Shown: positions 44,184 to 52,730 of the stretch, piece by piece
Layout: each line of letters opens with the position of its first letter
How positions within the stretch are numbered: the first letter of the stretch is position 1
DNA from: Gammaproteobacteria bacterium
Lineage (GTDB): Bacteria; Pseudomonadota; Gammaproteobacteria; Pseudomonadales; Pseudohongiellaceae
Assembly: GCA_041395725.1 (NCBI GenBank)
Contig: JAWKZW010000001.1
Coordinates: forward strand, 4,822,501 to 4,886,500
Length of the DNA stretch: 64,000 nucleotides
Direction: 5' to 3'
Notes under the pieces: generated by a model
Told to the model about the DNA's origin: nothing
The model's database searches: none
The model's input: only the letters and a program-made list of their open reading frames with translations
Position numbers and translations under genes: made by a program

Positions 44184-45645
44184 CAGGCTTGAGCCTTTCT
44201 TAACCAAGAGCAAACCGATCAAGGTTGCAATCGGAGGTAGGAATTCAGGCAAAAGTATTGGTTTCGGAGATATCTTCACCATGAAAATGTGCACTGAGGC
44301 TGCAGATATCTATTGCCTGCGAGAATACCAAGACTCTTTATCGGACTCTGTCCACAGAGTTTTCAAGGACTCCATTCTTAAGCGGTTAAAAATCGAAGGA
44401 TTTCGTATCCAGGAAAATACCGTCATTGCACCAACCGGAGCCAAAACCACTTACAGGGGTGCGGCCCGAAATCCTGACTCTATCCAGTCGGCACAAGGAT
44501 ATAAATATTCCTGGTTCGAGGAAGCACATAGAGCGAGCCAGGAATCCTTGGACAAATTGCTGCCTACCATTATTAGAAATCCAGGCGCCGAGTGTTGGTT
44601 CTCTGCCAACCCACAATCATCTGCCGATCCATTCAGTCAACGTTTTATAGTTCCCTATAAGAAACAACTGGATAGGGATGGATTCTACGAGGATGAGCTT
44701 CACCTTATCGTCAAGATGAACTGGCGACAGAACCCCTGGTGGAATGAAGAAAGCGAAACACTCAGATTATGGGACTACGAAAACCTCTCTAGAGCGAAAT
44801 ACAATTGGATCTGGGAGGGCCACTTTAACGATGAAGTAGACAATTCAATCATTAAAACTGAGTGGTTTGATGCAGCAGTAGATGCGCACCTCGATCCACG
44901 CTTCTCTGCCATGTTTAAACCATACGGAGCTAAAGTGGCAGCCCATGATCCATCGGACCTAGGCAGTGATGCAAAGGGTTACTGCTTACGACATGGATCG
45001 GTAATTTTACGCGCAGAATCACTAGACGCCGGCGAGATCGATGAAGGTTGTGATTGGGCAACTGGTAATGCTCGTAATGACAACGCTGATTGGTTTGTCT
45101 GGGATGGTGACGGAATGGGCGCTGGATTGAAGCGACAAGTTGCCAACGCATTTTCAGGAACGAAGACCCAATTCCATATGTTTAGAGGATCATTATCTGG
45201 TAATCGGCAGACTAACGCTGATCGCGTTTATTTGCCCGTTGATAATGAAAGCGACTCCAGACCTAAGACCTACGCAGAGACGTTTAAGAACAATAGAGCA
45301 CAGTATTCCTGGTTGCTGCGGGACAAATTCTACAAAACCTACCTAGCCGTGGTGAAAGGCCAGTATATAGATCCCGCTGAAATGATCAGCCTGGCATCGA
45401 AAGGGATTCCCGAGATGGATAGGCTTAGATCTGAAGTATGCAGAATACCTGAAAAACCGAATCCCCACGGCCTGATTCAAATTATGAATAAGCAAGACAT
45501 GAAGAAACTGAAGATCGAATCGCCCAATATGTTTGATTCAATAATGATGAGCCAGTACAGTGGGACTGTTCAGAAGCAAACCTGGACGCCACCACAGGTT
45601 CTGACTTTGCCTCGTAGAGCCTCTTACTACAGCTCAAGACGATAA
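44161..45645 (+). CDS. terL: Terminase large subunit
   Basis: The 494-residue packaging motor has Walker A GGRNSGKS (residues 25-32) and Walker B YSWFEEAH (about 116-123). The C-terminal RNase H-like nuclease contains AAHDPSDLG and WDGDGMG. It is PBSX/terminase_3-like. No portal, protease or capsid gene follows; the next gene is convergent and unrelated. The packaging genes therefore stand without a virion module. Confidence 0.9.
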   Translation: MPNLKINSRLEPFLTKSKPIKVAIGGRNSGKSIGFGDIFTMKMCTEAADIYCLREYQDSLSDSVHRVFKDSILKRLKIEGFRIQENTVIAPTGAKTTYRGAARNPDSIQSAQGYKYSWFEEAHRASQESLDKLLPTIIRNPGAECWFSANPQSSADPFSQRFIVPYKKQLDRDGFYEDELHLIVKMNWRQNPWWNEESETLRLWDYENLSRAKYNWIWEGHFNDEVDNSIIKTEWFDAAVDAHLDPRFSAMFKPYGAKVAAHDPSDLGSDAKGYCLRHGSVILRAESLDAGEIDEGCDWATGNARNDNADWFVWDGDGMGAGLKRQVANAFSGTKTQFHMFRGSLSGNRQTNADRVYLPVDNESDSRPKTYAETFKNNRAQYSWLLRDKFYKTYLAVVKGQYIDPAEMISLASKGIPEMDRLRSEVCRIPEKPNPHGLIQIMNKQDMKKLKIESPNMFDSIMMSQYSGTVQKQTWTPPQVLTLPRRASYYSSRR

Positions 45646-45655
45646 TTTACCAAGG

Positions 45656-45982
45656 TCATGCATCGTCTACTTCAAGCTTGGCCAGAACAGCTATCTTCTC
45701 CAGATAAGCTTCCATAGATTCTTTTGAGGAAGTAGGAAGACATCCGTCGTTATACAGATAAACTTTATCGAGTGACTCGGACTGATCATATGAAAGTCTT
45801 TTTGCTGTCATTGGGCCAAGCTTTTTGAAGTTGGTAGTAACTGGATAGTCCTCGTAGCTTATATGCTCGTTAGTGTTAAACCCGACAGGTTTATATTCTC
45901 GGTTTAGAACTGCATACGATCCATTTTCCTGTCGTTCTAAGCAGTATGGCAGATAAATTGATCTGAAATCTCCTAATGGCAT
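45656..45982 (-). CDS. Unknown small protein convergent with terL
   Basis: The protein has 108 residues and ends 10 bp from the terL stop on the opposite strand. It is soluble, rich in Tyr (SIYLPYCLERQENGSYAVLN), with no signal peptide or known motif. A full-length frame of this size in AT-rich DNA and the tight convergent placement support a real gene. The family was not recognised. It could be an accessory or defence gene of the satellite (inference). Confidence 0.6.
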   Translation of the reverse strand: MPLGDFRSIYLPYCLERQENGSYAVLNREYKPVGFNTNEHISYEDYPVTTNFKKLGPMTAKRLSYDQSESLDKVYLYNDGCLPTSSKESMEAYLEKIAVLAKLEVDDA

Positions 45983-46242
45983 TTGAACACTCCCTCTGAG
46001 CAGTTTCTTGATGGAGGCCTAATATCCCACGTAATTAGTGATAACACTACACACTAAGCATGAAAGTGAGAACCGGTTAGAAACTAAAGTCGGGTGATTT
46101 TGCGGTGCCAAATTATTTCATTAATCTCGCAAACGCTAAAACTTACTGAAGAGCTTGATCTTTGTAACCGTCCGGCAAACCCATCTTGCTAGTTCTGCCT
46201 GATCTATCGATAGTGTCCACCTATTTTTAAGTGGACACTATC

Positions 46243-46594
46243 ATGAACGAGTTAAGCGTATTCGCCCCACCTGTTAAGCGTCGAAGGTTTGCCCCGGATT
46301 TCAAACACAGGATCGTAGCAGCTTGCAAAGAACCCGGTGCGTCTGTTGCGAGAATTGCCAGGGAACACGACCTTAATGCCAACCTGGTCCATAAGTGGAT
46401 TCGTCAGGCCAAGGCGAATTCGTTGCCGGTAACTACGCCAGCTTTTGTAGCACTACCGGTCATCCAGTTTAGGTGGCGGAGTGGACGAGTGTGTCCGCCT
46501 TGAGATTCCCTTCCGGCAACAATCGATCAAGGTGAGTTGGCCAGTCTCTCAGTCGGATCGTTGTCTGGCGCTGCTGCGTGACCTGCTGCAGTGA
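46243..46594 (+). pseudogene. IS66 tnpA, frameshifted
   Basis: The reading frame begins well (RRRFAPDFKHRIVAACKEPG, SVARIAREHDLNANLVHKW) but stops at 46503 after 86 residues. One frame over, the typical C-terminus of this protein continues (CVRLEIP, then SDRCLALLRDLLQ) and ends at 46594 overlapping the tnpB GTG start. A single-base change near 46455-46470 would restore it. It is either a disabled copy or, less likely, a programmed frameshift. Confidence 0.8.
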
Positions 46595-46926
46595 TCCGCA
46601 TTGACCAGATCTGGCTGGCCACCGAACCGCTGGACATGCGTGCCGGGCCGGATAAGGCACTGGCCCGGGTAGTCCAGGTGTTCGGCAGTGCCAGGCCCCA
46701 TTGCGCTTATGCCTTTGCCAACAAACGCGCCAATCGTATGAAGGTGTTGGTGCATGACGGCCTTGGTGTCTGGCTCTGTGCCCGACGTCTGAACCGGGGC
46801 AAGTTTCACTGGGCCGAACCCTGGCGCGGCAAGCACCTGGTTGTGGATGAGGAGCAACTTCAGGCGCTCGTTCAGGGACTACCCTGGCAGCGTCTGGGTG
46901 AGGCTGGCGTCATTCGTGCTTTGTAG
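46591..46926 (+). CDS. tnpB: IS66 accessory protein TnpB
   Basis: The 111-residue IS66 Orf2 protein has the typical core EPLDMRAGPDKALARVV, NKRANRMKVLVHDGLGVWL and RRLNRGKFHW. The GTG start overlaps the (frameshifted) tnpA stop as GTGA, the normal coupled arrangement. Its role in transposition is required but not well defined in the family. Confidence 0.9.
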   Translation: MIRIDQIWLATEPLDMRAGPDKALARVVQVFGSARPHCAYAFANKRANRMKVLVHDGLGVWLCARRLNRGKFHWAEPWRGKHLVVDEEQLQALVQGLPWQRLGEAGVIRAL

Positions 46927-46983
46927 TGAATGCCGGGCCCCGTTTGTGTCGCACTGACCTCCCATCGGTGGCATACTTGGTCC

Positions 46984-48582
46984 ATGTCACATCCCGACGT
47001 AAGCCAGCTTAATGCCGAGCAACTACGAGCCCTGACTGCCTCGTTGTTCTCGCGCCTCGCCGAGCAGGAATCGTCGCTGAGAACACTGAAACAGCGGGAA
47101 GAGATCCTGCAACAGCAAGCGGATCATGCTACTCGCCTTGAGCATCGCAACCGCTTTCTTGAAACGCTCAATGCAAAACTGACCCACGAAATGGCGTTAC
47201 TCAAACGCCATCGCTTTGGCAAACACAGTGAACAACTGAACGTTCTGCAACGCACTCTCCTGGAAGACATCGTTGACGCCGACGTGGGCGGCATCGAGGC
47301 GGAGTTGGAGGCGGCGCAGGCTGACCCGCTCTCACAGACCAAGCCAAAACAGCAACCCAAGCGTGTAGCCCTGCCACCGGAGCTACCACGCCGGCTGATC
47401 GAGCACGAACCGGACAACACCCGGTGTCAGTGTGGCTGTCAGCTCCAGCGGATTGGCGAGGATGTCAGTGAGAAGCTGGACTATACCCCCGGGGAATTTA
47501 CCGTTGAACGGCATGTCCGTGGCAAATGGGTGTGTAAAGACTGCGAAACGCTGGTACAGGCTCCGGTGCCGCCTCATGTTATCGACAAAGGGCTGCCCAC
47601 CACTGGTCTGCTGGCCCAGGTGCTCGTGGCCAAGTACGCCGACCACTTGCCGCTGTACCGCCAGGAACGAATCTTCGAGCGTGCCGGTCTGGGCATTCCC
47701 CGTTCCACACTGGCCGAATGGGTGGGCCGCTGCGGCGTGGCGTTGCAGCCACTGGCGGATGCCTTGCGCGAGACTATCCTGAGCCAGCCGGTGGTTCATG
47801 CCGACGAGACGCCGGTGCCAATGCTGTCGCCGGGCAAGAAGAAAACCCACCGCGCCTATATCTGGGCCTACTGCACAACGCACAATGCCCAGACCCGAGC
47901 AGTGGTCTATGACTTTGCGCCCAGCCGTGCCGGGGAACATGCCCGCACCTTCCTGGGCGAATGGCAAGGCAAACTGGTGTGTGACGATTACAGTGGTTAC
48001 AAGGCGGGCTTCGGCCGGGGCGTCATCGAGATCGGCTGTCTGGCCCATGCCCGGCGCAAGTTCTTTGAGCTGCACGCTGCCAACAAGAGCACCCTGGCGG
48101 CCAGTGCCTTGAATACTATCGGTCAGTTGTACGAGATCGAGCGTCAGGCCAGAGAGTTGGATAATGATCAGCGCTGTCAGTTGCGACAACAACGGGCCGG
48201 CCCACTGCTGGAGAACTTCCACGCCTGGCTGCTTACGCAACGGCAAAAGGTACCGGACGGATCAGCTACAGCCAGAGCTATCGATTACAGCCTGAAACGC
48301 TGGCGTGCCTTGACCCGGTATCTGGAAGATGGCGCGGTGCCTATCGACAACAACTGGGTCGAGAATCAGATACGCCCGTGGGCCTTGGGTCGCTCCAACT
48401 GGCTATTCGCTGGATCGTTGCGCAGTGGTCAGCGTGCCGCTGCTGTGATGAGTCTGATACAGTCAGCTCGTATGAATGGGCTTGACCCCTATGCTTATCT
48501 CAGAGATGTGCTGGCCAGGCTACCGACTCAGAAGGCAAGTCGCATTAATGACCTGTTGCCACATAACTGGATACCGGAATAG
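46984..48582 (+). CDS. tnpC: IS66 transposase TnpC
   Basis: The 532-residue DDE transposase starts at the ATG at 46984; the frame is open from 46930. It has an N-terminal coiled coil, a Cys-containing zinc-finger region (CQCGCQLQRI, WVCKDCETLVQAPV) and the DDE triad in HADETPV (about Asp273), CDDYSGY (about Asp333) and VENQIRPW (about Glu460). Its stop codon touches the right inverted repeat. It appears intact, though the element may be disabled by the tnpA frameshift. Confidence 0.94.
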   Translation: MSHPDVSQLNAEQLRALTASLFSRLAEQESSLRTLKQREEILQQQADHATRLEHRNRFLETLNAKLTHEMALLKRHRFGKHSEQLNVLQRTLLEDIVDADVGGIEAELEAAQADPLSQTKPKQQPKRVALPPELPRRLIEHEPDNTRCQCGCQLQRIGEDVSEKLDYTPGEFTVERHVRGKWVCKDCETLVQAPVPPHVIDKGLPTTGLLAQVLVAKYADHLPLYRQERIFERAGLGIPRSTLAEWVGRCGVALQPLADALRETILSQPVVHADETPVPMLSPGKKKTHRAYIWAYCTTHNAQTRAVVYDFAPSRAGEHARTFLGEWQGKLVCDDYSGYKAGFGRGVIEIGCLAHARRKFFELHAANKSTLAASALNTIGQLYEIERQARELDNDQRCQLRQQRAGPLLENFHAWLLTQRQKVPDGSATARAIDYSLKRWRALTRYLEDGAVPIDNNWVENQIRPWALGRSNWLFAGSLRSGQRAAAVMSLIQSARMNGLDPYAYLRDVLARLPTQKASRINDLLPHNWIPE

Positions 48583-48872
48583 CAAGGTGGGTTGGCTGGA
48601 CGCTTACTGATCTTTAACCTAAATGCAACAGTAAAGACCACATTATGGAATTGGGAAATAAATATCTTTATTATTTATCAGTAACTTAGAAATTCTATAA
48701 GACTCCCTTTTGATCAGTTGAACTCGTGATCCAGGCACTTCTGCCATCAATCCAACGTTCGCATAATACTAAAACCATAAGTGTTACGATTTTCGCCAGT
48801 TAGTACCATTTAGTTCACATGCCACGTTCAATATTAAAATTTTGAACTCGCCTTATCAGGGGCATCGACAAC

Positions 48873-50117
48873 TTACTCTGTACTTATCTCGTTAATCGGA
48901 TATTTATTGGTCATATCGAGGGGTACGACCTCCAGGCTTGCCTGATGTATCCCCTGCATGACCAATGTCTTATTCGTGCTTAAGCCCGATTGCTTGGGAT
49001 AGTAGAGTTTCAATTTATGAACACCGTAGCGGTTTGCATAGGCTTGAAGCTGGTATAGATCGCTTTGTGAAATACCCAATTTCTTATCTGATTCATCTAG
49101 TATTTTCCATTTTGCATCAGCGATAACCTCGATAGAGTTATCTTGTGCTAAAAGTGAAATGTCCGGGCGCAGCTGAAACACTGCTTGATCACTATCCAAC
49201 CAATATCCAAGATTCTTTTGCGGGCCCTGCGTCCTTAACTTCAGCCCCTGTCGCCACGCAATGGGTCTCAATATCGCAGCTACCCAGCTCTCAAAGAGTC
49301 GGTTCATATCAAAAAGTAGCGATACCGCACTACCGCGACCAGCGAGCACATCAGGACTACAACCGCTAATAAACATACGACATTGCTCAACAATAGGTTG
49401 ATACCGAGAATTGCATCGACCAAAAACCAGCTTTGAAAAATCTTGTTTAGCGACTGGTGTGTCGCCAACCGAATCAAACTGCATTAAAAGCTCATTCACC
49501 TGCCGCTTGGTCTCCCCTGAGCGAGCCAGCGTGAACAATACTCGAAGCGTATACTTAATTATTCGGTTAATGAGTATGTCTTCTTTTAGCTCATCGTACC
49601 GACAATAAAGGCGCTCCTTGTGATGAAAGTTTTTCTTCAATTGGACTTCAGTGATTAGCCTGCCTTTGATTACGTTTAAATTGTCCTCGAGACCAATATA
49701 TTCACGCAGCAAACCCTGGGTCATTAAGGCCGCCAATTCACCGCAGAAATGCAATATGAAAATGTCTAGCACGCTGTGGCGCTGTATGTTGATGGCTGCC
49801 TGTGAACCTTTATGGCTTATTAAGAATCCAGACTTTCTTAACATCTGCACTAAGGCATGACGGGAAGCTCCAGGCTCATGTTCCCGACCATACACCTTTG
49901 GTAAGATTTCAATAGTAAGATCATCAAGCTGAATTACGCCACAAAACTGGGAAAATTTGATTGATCTGTGGCCCCAGCTCAATGCCCCAGGAGGCATATG
50001 CGAGGTGAATTTTACTAATCTATTGACATAAGACTCATCGATTGATTTTCTATCTGACGCACTTGCCGCGCTAATCGTAATAGTCTCATGTTCTATGCAA
50101 CTTAGGATTTTGGCCAT
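48873..50117 (-). CDS. mcrC: McrC-type restriction endonuclease subunit
   Basis: The 414-residue nuclease partner of McrB has an N-terminal beta domain (IKFSQFCGVIQLDDLTIEILPKV) and a middle helical part. The PD-(D/E)xK core has Asp319 (LRPDISLL), Asp334 and Lys336 (VIADAKWK) and a following QLQAYA helix, so it is catalytically complete. It is last in the six-gene operon, 15 bp after mcrB. The 265 bp downstream, to the IS66 element, is AT-rich with no gene. Confidence 0.93.
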   Translation of the reverse strand: MAKILSCIEHETITISAASASDRKSIDESYVNRLVKFTSHMPPGALSWGHRSIKFSQFCGVIQLDDLTIEILPKVYGREHEPGASRHALVQMLRKSGFLISHKGSQAAINIQRHSVLDIFILHFCGELAALMTQGLLREYIGLEDNLNVIKGRLITEVQLKKNFHHKERLYCRYDELKEDILINRIIKYTLRVLFTLARSGETKRQVNELLMQFDSVGDTPVAKQDFSKLVFGRCNSRYQPIVEQCRMFISGCSPDVLAGRGSAVSLLFDMNRLFESWVAAILRPIAWRQGLKLRTQGPQKNLGYWLDSDQAVFQLRPDISLLAQDNSIEVIADAKWKILDESDKKLGISQSDLYQLQAYANRYGVHKLKLYYPKQSGLSTNKTLVMQGIHQASLEVVPLDMTNKYPINEISTE

Positions 50118-50132
50118 CTTATTGAACTTTAA

Positions 50133-52730
50133 CTACGCATAGATTTTCCGGATCGCATCAGGTGTTATCTCCTCACGCTTCGCAACCCGGTATTCCACCT
50201 GATCATCATAATTTTCCTCGTCGAACCCCAAGACTGCCTCTTTAGTTAAAGTAGAGTGCTCGATTATCTGCGGTTCCACCGCCTGATCGCCCTGCGTAAT
50301 ATCCCCAAATACCAACTGAATCCGACGCCAATCGTCATAGAAATGTTCCTGAAGGAGAGGAATAAACTGATCGATGAACACCTCTCTCAGTTGATCAAAA
50401 CTACGCACCCTGTAAAGGAACGCGTGCCCCAGCGTAAGATCTCTATTCAGTAAAAACCTAATCCTTTGATTCATGGTGTCCAAGAGGTCTCTGAGGTTAA
50501 TTACGCCTCCTTCGCCATCTTCAATATAGCCGTCGCCCCTAGACCCCTTAATTAACCCCGAATCTGGCATCAACTCATGAAACCGAAACCTTCTACGGAG
50601 GGCAGTATCAAGCAGCGCTATTGAGCGGTCTGCCGTATTCATCGCTCCGTAAATATCTAAGTTGATCGGCACGCTAAAAGAATCGCCCGAATACGGTAGA
50701 GTCACCTGCATCGCATTATCCGCACCGGCGCGCTTATCCTGCTCTATGAGCGTTATCAATTCGCCAAATATTTTTGCTATATTGCCCCTATTAATTTCAT
50801 CAATGAATAGCGCGTACTTATTTCGTTCATCTTCTTTAGCCCGCTGGCAAATTCGTCTAAAAATTCCTGGCACGACCTCATAGGAGATATCACTAGACTC
50901 ATCCCCTTTAACAGGCCTGATGCCTTCGACAAAATCTTCATAGCTGTAAGCCTGGTGAAAGGTGACGAATTCAAATCGATGCGTAGCCTCACCTGCACCC
51001 GGGCCCCGGTCCAAATGATTGGCTAGATTAATCAACTCAGGACAATCTGCTCTGTAGTTATCCAACAAATACCAAGTGCTGTCTTCTTTCTTATCAAAGA
51101 CCAATGGTGATCGTCGCTGAGAATACTTTACCGTCGACGAATCTTCGGCAGCATGTACCTGTAGGGTTCCCCAAACACTCTGTCGCAGATTACTAACGCT
51201 CACCTGTGCTTTTGATTTTTGAACCACAAATTCGTGATCTAAAAGCTGAGACACTGAAGCGTGACCACCAAGATTGTGTAGTGCTAACACAAGCACGTCA
51301 AACCATCGCTTGTCCCTCAACTGATCGGCAAGCCATTGCTCGCGCGAAGCACTTATTGCGGTAGCAGTGTATTCTTCCTTGAGCTTGGCGAGCTTAAAGG
51401 TTTTACCTGTGCCAGGAGGGCCGTAATAAATTCGGTTGATCGGGTAAATTCGCTTTTGGGGAGTGGTTTCTTGAACTGAAGATGGAGTGCTGAGTTGCCC
51501 CCATATTTTTTCTAGGAGGCCGGCGCTTCTTTTTTTAATCTCAATTCCCGATGCTTGCGGAAACCAGGTTTGTCCATCTATCGTTATGCGGGACAGGTCT
51601 TTGTCGGTAATAAATGCATCGTTAAATACATCTTTGATGGTGGTAAATTCAATATCCACGACTTGGTGTTTCTCTCCAGCCTCCGACTTTGATTCGTCAT
51701 AGTGCTCAGACTCATAAGGCTCAGAAACTACATTTCCAACCGCAAAGATTCCTTTCGGCGATTCCCCAACACGAACTAACCAAGCCTTGTCACCAATAGA
51801 AACATGCTTGTTGACACAACTCCAAGATTGAATGATCGTTTCACCTTGCGCAACCCTCTGTATATCTTGGGTCAAGTTATCCCAAGCCCACTTCCGCGGA
51901 TTCCAAGTAAAAAGCCAGTTGGTAGTTTTGTTACGATGCCATTCTTCTTCGAGTGGCGGCGCGTAGAAATCCAGCTCTTCCGATTTGTACTCTTCGGCGG
52001 CTTTCTCTCTAATTGCCTTAAAGTCCCGATCTATTTGAATAGCCGATTTACGCTTTACCCTAGAGGGTCTCTCTTGCAGAAATCCTGATACGATTGCTAC
52101 CCTGTCCGTACCACCAAATACTCGCTCAAACTGATCGGGAAATAACAAATGTAAAAGCATGTGTCTAAACTGACGATTCTCACTATCCGGAACTTCCTCA
52201 AGCCAGTTCGCGAATTCCCAACCATCTGAAAGTATTTGTCTGCGTTTCTCCAGGGGCAAACTCAACAGCGTCTTGAACAATTGGATGGCATAAACAAGCT
52301 CTTTCCACCTGAAATTATTAAATCCAACTCCTCCACTACCACAGCCCCCCAAAGCTTTATCCTCAAACAGTGGATGATCTGCTGGTACAGGTGATTGACT
52401 TGCCCAGTTCCATATTGTGCTGACATTTTCCCGCTTTTTCTCTGGCTTAATATTACTCGGCGCTAGCAGAAGCACATACAGAATTTCAGCAGCAAGGAGT
52501 TTGGTGTTTTCGTTGGCTGGCTCAAGCTGGAGCTCTAGCTTATCAAGAAAATTTCCTTCACCCGTATCAAGATTCTCTACGTAATATTTAATCAGCTCGT
52601 CAACATACTCTGACTGCCAAAGATCCTTACTGCTAAATAAACTTCCACCTCCGAGTAGGCACGTGTCCTTCCACTGCTGGCTGACTTCAAAAATACGATC
52701 AACTTCGTTGTGCGGGTTATATCTACTCAT
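50133..52730 (-). CDS. mcrB: EVE-domain McrB-type AAA+ GTPase
   Basis: The 865-residue protein has three parts. An N-terminal helical region (1-220) is of unknown type. An EVE/PUA-like modified-base reader spans about 268-410 (TNWLFTWNPRKWAWDN, GDKAWLVRVG, KGIFAVGNVVSEP). The AAA+ motor has Walker A GPPGTGKT (437-444), ALFIDEINRGNIAKIFGEL and the MNTADRSIALLDTALRRRF sensor motif. EVE-McrB proteins recognise modified cytosines in known cases. It overlaps the helicase gene by 8 bp and precedes mcrC. Confidence 0.9.
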   Translation of the reverse strand: MSRYNPHNEVDRIFEVSQQWKDTCLLGGGSLFSSKDLWQSEYVDELIKYYVENLDTGEGNFLDKLELQLEPANENTKLLAAEILYVLLLAPSNIKPEKKRENVSTIWNWASQSPVPADHPLFEDKALGGCGSGGVGFNNFRWKELVYAIQLFKTLLSLPLEKRRQILSDGWEFANWLEEVPDSENRQFRHMLLHLLFPDQFERVFGGTDRVAIVSGFLQERPSRVKRKSAIQIDRDFKAIREKAAEEYKSEELDFYAPPLEEEWHRNKTTNWLFTWNPRKWAWDNLTQDIQRVAQGETIIQSWSCVNKHVSIGDKAWLVRVGESPKGIFAVGNVVSEPYESEHYDESKSEAGEKHQVVDIEFTTIKDVFNDAFITDKDLSRITIDGQTWFPQASGIEIKKRSAGLLEKIWGQLSTPSSVQETTPQKRIYPINRIYYGPPGTGKTFKLAKLKEEYTATAISASREQWLADQLRDKRWFDVLVLALHNLGGHASVSQLLDHEFVVQKSKAQVSVSNLRQSVWGTLQVHAAEDSSTVKYSQRRSPLVFDKKEDSTWYLLDNYRADCPELINLANHLDRGPGAGEATHRFEFVTFHQAYSYEDFVEGIRPVKGDESSDISYEVVPGIFRRICQRAKEDERNKYALFIDEINRGNIAKIFGELITLIEQDKRAGADNAMQVTLPYSGDSFSVPINLDIYGAMNTADRSIALLDTALRRRFRFHELMPDSGLIKGSRGDGYIEDGEGGVINLRDLLDTMNQRIRFLLNRDLTLGHAFLYRVRSFDQLREVFIDQFIPLLQEHFYDDWRRIQLVFGDITQGDQAVEPQIIEHSTLTKEAVLGFDEENYDDQVEYRVAKREEITPDAIRKIYA

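Larger units (their letters stand above)
46164..48607 (+). mobile_element. IS66-family insertion sequence, complete ends
   Basis: The element is 2444 bp. Terminal inverted repeats of 26 bp (46164-46189 and 48582-48607) match at 22 positions. An exact 8-bp target duplication TGATCTTT flanks both ends (46156-46163 and 48608-48615). It contains the three IS66 genes tnpA, tnpB and tnpC in order. It lies between the satellite part and the defence operon. The intact duplication indicates insertion at this spot without later rearrangement. Confidence 0.93.

Noticed and set aside
47383..48246. 287-residue open frame antisense to tnpC
   Set aside because: tnpC is intact with all DDE residues, so the other strand is a shadow.
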